64,000 nucleotides of DNA from Microbacterium thalli (GTDB taxonomy: Bacteria > Actinomycetota > Actinomycetes > Actinomycetales > Microbacteriaceae): positions 620,001-684,000 of the forward strand of contig NZ_JAQZCH010000002.1 of NCBI RefSeq assembly GCF_028737325.1. Reading direction: 5' to 3'. Below the pieces are notes generated by a model. It saw only the letters and a list, made by a program, of their open reading frames with translations, made no database searches and was not told the origin of the DNA. Positions 39,468 through 46,433 of the stretch are shown in pieces; the stretch's first letter is position 1; every line of letters begins with the position of its first letter. Made by a program: the position numbers and the translations under genes.

Positions 39468-40823
39468 TCACGGCTGGTCCGCGACGTCATAGACGTCGCG
39501 GACCAGCCGTTTGTCGTCCCGGACGACCAAGACCACGATCTGCGACCGCCTCTCCCCCGTGGGATCGTCGACCCGCACCACCTCGACACCACCGAGATCG
39601 TCGAGCGGCACGACGTCGCGCCGCGCCTCCGCCGTCGCGATCCCCTCGGGCACGACGGCATCCGGGCGCTCCAGCAGCTCCATCCGACAGGCCGGATCGC
39701 TGTCGCGCCAGCACGCCGCGAGCGCCTCGACCGTCGCGGTGGCCGACATCCCCTCGCCCGCAGCCTCGGATGGCGGCGCGGCCTCTCCCGGAGGAGAGGG
39801 TTCTGTCGGCGGGGCTGTGCCGTCCGGCGGTGCGCTGGCGGGCGGCGATGAAGCTCCCCCCGTTCCCGGAAATGACTGCGCGGAGTCGGTCACGTCGTCC
39901 GCCGTCGGGGACCCGGAAGCACTCGCCGTCGGCGCCGACGCGGAAGGAGCCGTGGCCGCCTCGGTGGCATCCGACTGCGGCCACAGCAGACCGAGCGTGA
40001 GGGTCGCCGTCGCGACGACGCCCGCGACGACCATCATCCGTCGTCTCGCCGACGCGCCCGCTCCGGCGACCGGCCGAACCCGCGACGGGCCGAGAGCCCC
40101 GCGCACGGCGGCCCACGCGCCTGCAATGCGCTCGGCGAGGTCGGCGTCGACGAGGCGCTCGATCAGGGGTCGCACCGCCTCGCCGGTCGGCGTCCGTCGC
40201 TCCGGTGTCACTGCCGAGGCCCGGGTCCGGTCGTCCAGCGCCGCACGCACGAGTCGTTCTCCGAGCGGTTCGGGGATCGCCGACGCGAACAGCGCGTCCT
40301 CCGCTGCTGCGAGCTCCGTGGCGTCTCCGTCGCGGAGCGCGTCGACCGCCCGCTGCATGATCCCGGAACCGAGCGCTCCCGCGGGGATGCCCTCGAGCAC
40401 GCGAATGCTCGCCTCGGTCGCGGCGGTGGTCCCGACCGGGACGACGACGGGCCGTCCGTCGTCGGCGAGCCACCATTCGCCCGTGTCCCACCCCGCCGCG
40501 TGCGCGGCCCGTGCACCGCGCAGCACGCTGACGGCGAGCGTAACCGCTTGACCGGGCGTCGGTGCATCCGCGTCATCGCCCGTGCGCACGCGGCCGACGA
40601 GCCGCGGCAGCACCAGCACCGTCGATCCGTCCACCCGGTCGAGGTCGACCGCAGCGAGAAGGTGACCGCCGGGCTGGGCCTCCCACACCGCCAGCGGAGC
40701 GTCGGCCGCGGCGACGCGGTACCGCACCTCGCCGCCGTTTTCGACCAGCTCCCCCTCGAAGGGCGCTTCGGGGGGACGGACGCGGCGGAGGGCGGGCGGC
40801 GCGGAGTCCGGGGCGAGGGTCAT
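39468..40823 (-). CDS. Pseudokinase-like single-pass membrane protein
   Basis: 451 residues. The first 250 resemble a worn serine/threonine-kinase fold: YRVAAADAPLAVWEA, VLVLPRLVGR, then TLAVSVLRGARAAHAAGW and DDGRPVVVPVG where active kinases have the HRD and DFG loops; neither motif is present. One transmembrane helix follows (about residues 278-297, VVAGVVATATLTLGLLW), then a Ser/Pro/Ala-rich linker and an extracytoplasmic domain of about 90 residues with two cysteines. ATG 40823 is chosen because the upstream extension is poor and CAGACT lies six bases before it. Kinase-like identity is inference. Confidence 0.65.
   Translation of the reverse strand: MTLAPDSAPPALRRVRPPEAPFEGELVENGGEVRYRVAAADAPLAVWEAQPGGHLLAAVDLDRVDGSTVLVLPRLVGRVRTGDDADAPTPGQAVTLAVSVLRGARAAHAAGWDTGEWWLADDGRPVVVPVGTTAATEASIRVLEGIPAGALGSGIMQRAVDALRDGDATELAAAEDALFASAIPEPLGERLVRAALDDRTRASAVTPERRTPTGEAVRPLIERLVDADLAERIAGAWAAVRGALGPSRVRPVAGAGASARRRMMVVAGVVATATLTLGLLWPQSDATEAATAPSASAPTASASGSPTADDVTDSAQSFPGTGGASSPPASAPPDGTAPPTEPSPPGEAAPPSEAAGEGMSATATVEALAACWRDSDPACRMELLERPDAVVPEGIATAEARRDVVPLDDLGGVEVVRVDDPTGERRSQIVVLVVRDDKRLVRDVYDVADQP
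39471..39509. terminator. 18-bp perfect hairpin, also coding for the end of the opposite gene
   Basis: CGGCTGGTCCGCGACGTC, loop ATA, then the exact complement. It follows the E2 stop by 17 bases and at the same time encodes the last 13 residues of the convergent membrane-protein gene. Confidence 0.8.
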
Positions 40824-40931
40824 CCTCCGAGTCTGAGACGACCCGCTCGCCGCATCCCCACAGCGGCGAGAAGGTGGGGACGGCCGCTGCGACCACGATC
40901 CTGTGCAGGCGTGAGCGACCCGCCGGAAAGG

Positions 40932-40937
40932 TAGGCT
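40932..40937 (+). promoter_or_regulatory. -10 box (TAGGCT) of the DUF4191 gene, leaderless layout
   Basis: TAGGCT, six bases (GTGAGC), then ATG 40944. It decides between ATG 40944 and the in-frame GTG 40938, in favour of the ATG. Confidence 0.6.
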
Positions 40938-40943
40938 GTGAGC

Positions 40944-41654
40944 ATGTCGTCCCGCAGCACCGCACCCGAGAAGCGACCCGGATTCTTCTCCCAGCTCCGC
41001 TCCCTGTTCACCTTCACGAAGGAGTACTTCAGCTGGCTGCCGTGGGTCCTCGCCGCGGTCGTCGTCGTCGGGGTGGGGCTCGGCGTCCTGGTGGGCTTCC
41101 TGATTCCGCCGGCCGCGATCTGGAGCATCATCCTGTGGGCCGTGACGGGTCTGCTGTTCGGCATCCTCGGTGCGATGATCCTCATGACCCGTCTCGCCAC
41201 GCGCGCCATGTACAAGCGGATCGACGGCATGCCGGGCGCCACGGGTCACATCATTTCGACGAACCTCGGGCGCAAGTGGCAGGCGTCCGAGATGCCGGTC
41301 GGCGTGAACCCGAAAACGCAGGAAGCCGTCTACCGCGCGGTCGGTCGCGGCGGTGTCGTCATCGTCGGCGAGGGGGCGCGCGGCCGCCTCACCCGTCTGA
41401 TCAACGACGAGCGGGCGAAGGTGCAGCGCGTGGCGTCGGGCGTGCCGGTCCACATCCTGTACGTCGGTCACGGCGAGGGTGACGTGCCCATCGCGAAGCT
41501 CGCACCGACCATCAAGGCGTTCCCGAAGGCGATCGATCGCACCACCATGTCGGCCGTCATCAAGCGCATCGACTCGGTCTCGCAGTCGGTCACCTCGCTG
41601 CCGATCCCCAAGGGCGTCGACCCGATGAAGGCGCGCGCTCAGCGCCCGCGCTGA
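40944..41654 (+). CDS. DUF4191 membrane protein
   Basis: 236 residues. After a basic start (FFSQLRSLFTFTKEY) come two hydrophobic helices (about 33-56 and 62-84). A long soluble domain follows with TNLGRKWQASEMPVGVNPKTQEAVYRAVG (family signature, split for description) and GRGGVVIVGEG. It is conserved through actinobacteria next to RDD and glnA genes, as here. Function is unknown. Confidence 0.9.
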   Translation: MSSRSTAPEKRPGFFSQLRSLFTFTKEYFSWLPWVLAAVVVVGVGLGVLVGFLIPPAAIWSIILWAVTGLLFGILGAMILMTRLATRAMYKRIDGMPGATGHIISTNLGRKWQASEMPVGVNPKTQEAVYRAVGRGGVVIVGEGARGRLTRLINDERAKVQRVASGVPVHILYVGHGEGDVPIAKLAPTIKAFPKAIDRTTMSAVIKRIDSVSQSVTSLPIPKGVDPMKARAQRPR

Positions 41655-41684
41655 ATCGGCCGCGGCCGGGCGACCTCCGCGCTC

Positions 41685-42119
41685 CTAGGCGCGAACGAGG
41701 ATCGTGCCGGCCGCTTTGTCGTGCAGCCCTCGCTGATCGGCATCGAACACGACCGCCGGCAGCACGAGCACCAGCAGCAGCGTGCGCACGATCGGTCGCC
41801 ACAGACCGGTCCAGCCGCCGTTCAGCAGCTCGAGGCGCAAGCCGACGATCCGATGGCCCGGACTGCCGCCGATGAGCGGGATGAAGATCACCTGCAGCGC
41901 AGCGAACACGGTGATCGGGGCGAACTGCGTCAGGCCCGCCTCACCCGGCAGCGCGAACTGGTTGAAGCCGAGGAAGGCCGTCGCCAGCAGAGTCGCCGCG
42001 GCATAGTCGATGGCGAGACCGCCGATGCGCCGTCCCAGCCGGCCGACGCTGCCCGGTCCCTGTGCGGGCCGCCCCAGTCGCTCGCCGGGATAGCTGTTCT
42101 CGCGCAGGTGATCGGGCAC
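41685..42119 (-). CDS. RDD family membrane protein
   Basis: 144 residues. The RDD signature at the first helix is LGRRIGGLAIDYAAATLL, followed by two more hydrophobic helices and the motif GGSPGHRIVGLRL. RDD proteins are small membrane proteins of uncertain role, some linked to ion exchange. GTG 42119 has a TAGGCT box exactly six bases before it, so it is probably leaderless. It diverges from glnA, and the glnA GlnR operator is within 30 bases of its own -10, so the operator could influence both genes. Confidence 0.88.
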   Translation of the reverse strand: MPDHLRENSYPGERLGRPAQGPGSVGRLGRRIGGLAIDYAAATLLATAFLGFNQFALPGEAGLTQFAPITVFAALQVIFIPLIGGSPGHRIVGLRLELLNGGWTGLWRPIVRTLLLVLVLPAVVFDADQRGLHDKAAGTILVRA

Positions 42120-42125
42120 CAGACC

Positions 42126-42131
42126 AGCCTA
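42126..42131 (-). promoter_or_regulatory. -10 box (TAGGCT) of the RDD gene, leaderless layout
   Basis: TAGGCT, six bases, GTG on the minus strand. It lies 15 bases from the GlnR-type site. Confidence 0.6.
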
Positions 42132-42146
42132 AAGGGGGCCGTCGGC

Positions 42147-42184
42147 GTAACATCCCCGAAACACCCGAGATACTGCCGGGCAAC
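42147..42184 (+). promoter_or_regulatory. Four-element GlnR-type operator upstream of glnA
   Basis: GTAAC-N6-GAAAC-N6-GATAC-N6-GCAAC, all in perfect 11-base register. The first pair matches the GlnR consensus exactly and the second pair has one change in each element. It ends 10 bases before the TAGGTT -10 box, a position suited to an activator. Confidence 0.85.
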
Positions 42185-42194
42185 TGGATGCCGA

Positions 42195-42200
42195 TAGGTT
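42195..42200 (+). promoter_or_regulatory. -10 box (TAGGTT) of glnA
   Basis: TAGGTT predicts a start near 42207 and a leader of about 46 bases. No good -35 is visible, consistent with dependence on an activator at the upstream operator. Confidence 0.5.
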
Positions 42201-42252
42201 CGAAGAGGCCTGGATCATCCCGGGCTGTTCCTCACCCGATCTTGGAGACTCC

Positions 42253-43677
42253 ATGTTCAAAGATTCTTCCGAGGTGCTCAAGTTCATCCAGGACGAGGAC
42301 GTCAAGTTCCTCGACATCCGTTTCACGGATCTTCCTGGCGTGCAGCAGCACTTCAACATCCCGGCCTCGACCGTCGACGAGGAGTTCTTCACGGTCGGAC
42401 AGCTCTTCGACGGCTCGTCGATCCGCGGCTTCGCGAACATCCACGAGTCCGACATGCAGCTGATCCCGGACGTGTCGACGGCGTACCTCGACCCGTTCCG
42501 CGAGGCGAAGACGCTGATCATGATCTTCGACATCTACAACCCGCGCAACGGTGAGATCTACGCGAAGGACCCGCGTCAGGTCGCCAAGAAGGCCGAGAAG
42601 TACCTGGCCTCGACCGGCATCGCCGACACCGCGTTCTTCGCCCCCGAGGCGGAGTTCTACATCTTCGACGACGTCCGCTACGAAGTGAAGCAGAACTCGA
42701 GCTTCTTCTCGGTCGACTCCGAAGAGGGCGCGTGGAACACGGGCCGCGTCGAAGAGGGCGGCAACCTCGCCAACAAGACCCCGTACAAGGGCGGCTACTT
42801 CCCCGTCTCCCCCGTCGACAAGACGGCCGACCTGCGCGACGACATCTCGCTCAAGCTCATCGAGTCGGGCCTCGTCCTCGAGCGTGCCCACCACGAGGTC
42901 GGCACCGGCGGTCAGCAGGAGATCAACTACCGCTTCGACACCATGGTGCACTCGGCGGACGACATCCTGAAGTTCAAGTACATCGTCAAGAACACCGCCG
43001 AGGAGTGGGGCAAGGTCGCGACCTTCATGCCCAAGCCCCTGTTCGGCGACAACGGCTCGGGCATGCACACGCACCAGTCCCTGTGGCTGAACGGCGAGCC
43101 GCTGTTCTACGACGAGAAGGGCTACGGCGGCCTGTCCGACATCGCGCGGTGGTACATCGGCGGTCTGCTCAAGCACGCTGCCGCGGTGCTGGCCTTCACC
43201 AACCCGACGCTCAACTCGTACAAGCGTCTGGTCAAGGGCTACGAGGCTCCGGTCAACCTGGTCTATTCGGCCGGTAACCGTTCCGCCGCGATCCGCATCC
43301 CCATCACCGGCACGAACCCCAAGGCCAAGCGCATCGAATTCCGCGCGCCGGACGCCTCGGGCAACCCGTACCTCGCCTTCGCCGCGCAGATGATGGCCGG
43401 CCTCGACGGCATCAAGAACCGCATCGAGCCGCACGAGCCGGTCGACAAGGACCTCTACGAGCTGCCGCCCGAGGAAGCCAAGAACATCCCGCAGGTTCCG
43501 AACTCGCTGCTCGACTCCCTCGAGGCGCTGCGCAACGACCACGAGTTCCTGCTGGCCGGTGGCGTCTTCACGCCCGAGCTGATCGAGACCTGGATCGAGT
43601 ACAAGATCGAGAACGAGATCCAGCCGATCAACGCTCGCCCTCACCCCTACGAGTACGAGCTGTACTTCGGCGTCTGA
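42253..43677 (+). CDS. glnA: Glutamine synthetase type I
   Basis: 474 residues. It makes glutamine from glutamate, ammonia and ATP as a dodecamer. Metal and substrate segments are [42 protein letters not shown], and [16 protein letters not shown]. The adenylylation tyrosine is present in [12 protein letters not shown], so GlnE (encoded 2.8 kb downstream) can switch it off. With a full GlnR-type operator upstream it is controlled at both levels. A strong terminator follows. Confidence 0.98.
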   Translation: MFKDSSEVLKFIQDEDVKFLDIRFTDLPGVQQHFNIPASTVDEEFFTVGQLFDGSSIRGFANIHESDMQLIPDVSTAYLDPFREAKTLIMIFDIYNPRNGEIYAKDPRQVAKKAEKYLASTGIADTAFFAPEAEFYIFDDVRYEVKQNSSFFSVDSEEGAWNTGRVEEGGNLANKTPYKGGYFPVSPVDKTADLRDDISLKLIESGLVLERAHHEVGTGGQQEINYRFDTMVHSADDILKFKYIVKNTAEEWGKVATFMPKPLFGDNGSGMHTHQSLWLNGEPLFYDEKGYGGLSDIARWYIGGLLKHAAAVLAFTNPTLNSYKRLVKGYEAPVNLVYSAGNRSAAIRIPITGTNPKAKRIEFRAPDASGNPYLAFAAQMMAGLDGIKNRIEPHEPVDKDLYELPPEEAKNIPQVPNSLLDSLEALRNDHEFLLAGGVFTPELIETWIEYKIENEIQPINARPHPYEYELYFGV

Positions 43678-43695
43678 GGCGCATCCTGCGTACGC

Positions 43696-43736
43696 GACCC
43701 CGCCGTCCGCTCCTTCGGGAGCCGGGCGGCGGGGTC
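43696..43736 (+). terminator. Terminator of glnA
   Basis: GACCCCGCCG and CGGCGGGGTC form the outer stem, and GCTCC/GGGAGC the inner one, around a TTC loop. It can also serve the convergent lipase-like operon. Confidence 0.8.
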
Positions 43737-43762
43737 CGTCGTATCACCGACGGGACCCGCGA

Positions 43763-44434
43763 TCAGGTCGCGAGGCGCTCGACCTCGGCCACGACCCGCG
43801 GATGCGCCAGCACCCGGAAGTGACCGCCCGTCTCGAGGCGCACGTTCCGCGCCCCCGCGAGCTCGCTGCCGCCAGGGATGTGCGGATCGAACTCGCCGTA
43901 CACCGACACGATGCGCGCGTTCGGCGCCAGCTCGCGCGTGAGAGCCCGGATGACGGCCGAGTTCGGCGAGAACGCCCGCAGCGACGGCAGCAGCATGACC
44001 CGGCCGTACACGGATCCGGCGAACGGGCTCGCGATCGCGACCATCCCGCGGATGCGCTCCCCCGTCTCGGAATCCGACATAACCTGCTTGCCGATCAGCC
44101 CGCCCTTGCTGTGCGCGACCAGGACGACGTCCCGCAGATCCTGCTCGCGCAGATAGGCGGCGACATGGCGGGCGCCCCGGGGAACGGGCCAGCGGTTGCG
44201 TCCGAGCGCCGCGATAACGTGCACGGGGTGCCCGCGCTCGTGCAGCTCGGTGATGAGGGGCTGCAGGAACCGCCACGTCTCGTAGATGCCGGGCAGCACC
44301 ACCACGGGCGTGCCATCGCCGCTGGCGAAGTCGCCGGGGTCGGTGCGCGAGAACACCGCCCGTGCCTGCCAGGTCACCGCGTACGCGTAGTCCGCGATCC
44401 ACCAGGCGGCATCCCGGATCAGATGTCGAGTCAT
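43763..44434 (-). CDS. Alpha/beta hydrolase, lipase-like
   Basis: 223 residues. It has VVVLPGIYETWRFLQPL (oxyanion region), the nucleophile elbow VLVAHSKGGLIG (HSKGG), a possible acid in VYGEFDPHIPGG, and a late histidine in LETGGHFRVLAHP. The unusual Lys in the elbow occurs in some membrane-lipid esterases. No signal peptide. Its ATG overlaps the stop of the upstream hydrolase by four bases, so two hydrolases are cotranslated. Substrate unknown. Confidence 0.85.
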   Translation of the reverse strand: MTRHLIRDAAWWIADYAYAVTWQARAVFSRTDPGDFASGDGTPVVVLPGIYETWRFLQPLITELHERGHPVHVIAALGRNRWPVPRGARHVAAYLREQDLRDVVLVAHSKGGLIGKQVMSDSETGERIRGMVAIASPFAGSVYGRVMLLPSLRAFSPNSAVIRALTRELAPNARIVSVYGEFDPHIPGGSELAGARNVRLETGGHFRVLAHPRVVAEVERLAT

Positions 44435-45228
44435 GCGGGCCGCACTGATCGCTGCGCGAGGAAGGCCGTGATGCCGCTCGCCACGGCTCGGGCGTCGGTG
44501 CGCTCGACGTGATGCGCCGATCCGGGGATGACGAGGACCTCGCCCGCCGCCGCATGCCCTGCGAGCCGGTGCACCCAGTCGTCGCCCGCGATCGGGTCGC
44601 GCGAGCCGCGCACCACCAGCACGGGAACCGATAGCTCTTCGACGCGCTGCTCGATCGGATACGCCACCATGTGCCGCACCTGCGCGAAGAACCAGCGCAG
44701 CCCGGAGCGGAGATAGTCCCCCAGCACCACCGCGTTGACGCGGGGCGGCTCCAGGAGGCCGTCGAGGGCGAGCGCGCGGGCTTGCGCGGACAGGGTGCGG
44801 TGACGGTCATCGGTGACGGGGCCCATCAGGACGACTGCTCGAACGGATGCCGGCCGCCGCAGCGCCGCCGCCGCGACCCACTGCGCACCCATGGAATGCC
44901 CCCCGAGGATCACCGGGCTCGACGACAGCTCGCCGATCAGCTCCGCGATCGCGGTGCCCATCCGCGTCACCGTCACGTCGTCGCGGGGCACCGGCAGACC
45001 CGCGAACCCCGGGAGGTCGAGGCTGTGCACGGTCGCCGCCCCGGCGAGGCCGCCATGCAGATGGAGGTACGAACGGTGCGACATCCCGACACCGTGAATG
45101 AAGACGTACGTCGGCGCATCCGGGCGTGCAACGCTGCTCCAGCTCCGGAACCGGAGCCCGTCGATGGTCCATTCGCGGGGCGATCCGGCACAGGGAACGC
45201 GGCGGAGGGCGGGGATACGAGTCGGCAC
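44431..45228 (-). CDS. Alpha/beta hydrolase
   Basis: 265 residues. Core features: YVFIHGVGMSHRSYLHL, the elbow LGGHSMGAQW (Ser nucleophile), an acid in RGSRDPIAGDDW, and IPGSAHHVERTD with the catalytic histidine. GTG 45228 is preferred to an ATG 53 codons upstream: a TACGCT box lies exactly six bases before it, and the extension is low-complexity. First gene of a two-gene operon. Substrate not predictable. Confidence 0.86.
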   Translation of the reverse strand: MPTRIPALRRVPCAGSPREWTIDGLRFRSWSSVARPDAPTYVFIHGVGMSHRSYLHLHGGLAGAATVHSLDLPGFAGLPVPRDDVTVTRMGTAIAELIGELSSSPVILGGHSMGAQWVAAAALRRPASVRAVVLMGPVTDDRHRTLSAQARALALDGLLEPPRVNAVVLGDYLRSGLRWFFAQVRHMVAYPIEQRVEELSVPVLVVRGSRDPIAGDDWVHRLAGHAAAGEVLVIPGSAHHVERTDARAVASGITAFLAQRSVRPA

Positions 45229-45234
45229 CGCGTC

Positions 45235-45240
45235 AGCGTA
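45235..45240 (-). promoter_or_regulatory. -10 box (TACGCT) of the hydrolase pair, leaderless layout
   Basis: TACGCT, six bases (GACGCG), then GTG 45228 on the minus strand. Confidence 0.6.
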
Positions 45241-45355
45241 GTCCGCGTCCGATGCCAGTCGCACCGCGCTTGACTTCGTGCCGGCGGCCGATGCAAGGCG
45301 CGTGGCCGCTGTCAAGCGGCGTGACGTGCCCGCCGCCGCGCGGTGGACTGACGCC

Positions 45356-45505
45356 ATGACCGATGCATCGAACGACCAGCAGCCCATCGCCGACCCCGCC
45401 GCTCAGAAGACCGACCGGGACGACACCTCGATCGTGCCCGACCTCACCGGCGACCCCGTCGAGACGGAGCGCGCGCGCACCGAGGACGTTCCCGAGCGCG
45501 ACTGA
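45356..45505 (+). CDS. Small acidic protein, 49 residues
   Basis: Sequence starts MTDASNDQQPIADPAAQ and ends RTEDVPERD. It is polar, Asp/Glu/Thr-rich, without cysteine or hydrophobic core, and so probably disordered. No family recognised; similar short acidic proteins occur in Microbacterium. TGGACT six bases before the ATG resembles the leaderless promoter layout. It is convergent with the DUF808 gene, 16 bases between stops. Confidence 0.55.
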   Translation: MTDASNDQQPIADPAAQKTDRDDTSIVPDLTGDPVETERARTEDVPERD

Positions 45506-45521
45506 CGCCGAGCGACGCGCC

Positions 45522-46424
45522 TCAGTGCGCTCCGGCACCGCTGTGCGCGTCCGCGCCACGGTGTCGGAGCCGGCGGACGAGCATCAGCACGCCGACGATG
45601 ATCAGCCCGGCCACGAGCCCGGCGATGGCCGACACGAAGGTCTCCCCCGTCCAGACGACGACTCCGCCGAGGTCGTGCAGGGCGTGCTCGATGCCGTGAA
45701 GCAGGTCGGCCGCGGGGTGCACGCCGACCTCGCCGAGGTTCGCCAGCAGCAGATGGCCGCCGACCCACAGCATGGCGACCGTGCCGACGACGCTGATGAC
45801 GCGGAAGACCGCGGGCATCGAGCGCACGATCCGCATCCCCGTGTGCCTCACCTGGCGCGACGGGTTCTTGGCCATACGCAACCCGATGTCGTCGATCTTC
45901 ACCAGCAGCGCGACCGCACCGTAGACGATGCCGGTCATCAAGAGCGCGATCACCGCGAGGACGGCGAGCGTCTGCCAGATGCTCATGTCGTCGTCGAGAT
46001 TCGACAGCGAGATGAGCATGATCTCGGCCGAGAGGATGAGGTCGGTGCGGATGGCGCCGAGAACGAGCTTCTTCTCGTCGCGCGGGCCGTCGTCGGCGGC
46101 GCCGTGGTGCACACCGAACCACTCGAGCACCTTCTCGGCGCCCTCGTAGCAGAGGAAGGCGCCGCCGAGGATGAGCAGGAACGGCAGTACGGCCGGCGCG
46201 AACGCGGTCAGCAGCAGAGCGACCGGGATGATGATGAGGAATTTGTTCGCGATGGACCCGAGCGCGATCTTCCCGACGACCGGCAGCTCGCGCGCGGGCG
46301 TGATGCCCTGGACGTACTGCGGTGTGACCGCGGCGTCGTCGATGACGACACCCGCGGACTTGGCCGAGGCCTTGAGCGCGGCGCTCAGGATGTCGTCGAC
46401 GACGGCGAGCAGACCAACCGACAT
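45522..46424 (-). CDS. DUF808 (YedI-like) membrane protein
   Basis: 300 residues. The N-terminal VGLLAVVDDILSAALKASAKSAGVVIDDAAV and TPQYVQGITPARELPVVGKIALGS (both shown in part) are the family signature. Several hydrophobic helices follow, starting FLIIIPVALLLTAFAP, and a C-terminal helix VSAIAGLVAGLIIVGVLML. Function unknown. It starts nine bases after the glnE stop with AGGGGA as ribosome site, so it is the likely last gene of a glnA2-glnE-DUF808 transcript. Confidence 0.9.
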   Translation of the reverse strand: MSVGLLAVVDDILSAALKASAKSAGVVIDDAAVTPQYVQGITPARELPVVGKIALGSIANKFLIIIPVALLLTAFAPAVLPFLLILGGAFLCYEGAEKVLEWFGVHHGAADDGPRDEKKLVLGAIRTDLILSAEIMLISLSNLDDDMSIWQTLAVLAVIALLMTGIVYGAVALLVKIDDIGLRMAKNPSRQVRHTGMRIVRSMPAVFRVISVVGTVAMLWVGGHLLLANLGEVGVHPAADLLHGIEHALHDLGGVVVWTGETFVSAIAGLVAGLIIVGVLMLVRRLRHRGADAHSGAGAH

Positions 46425-46433
46425 GATTCCCCT

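Noticed and set aside
40824..41471. Extension of the pseudokinase-like protein by 216 residues
   Set aside because: Would be antisense to the DUF4191 gene and is His/Arg/Asp low complexity.
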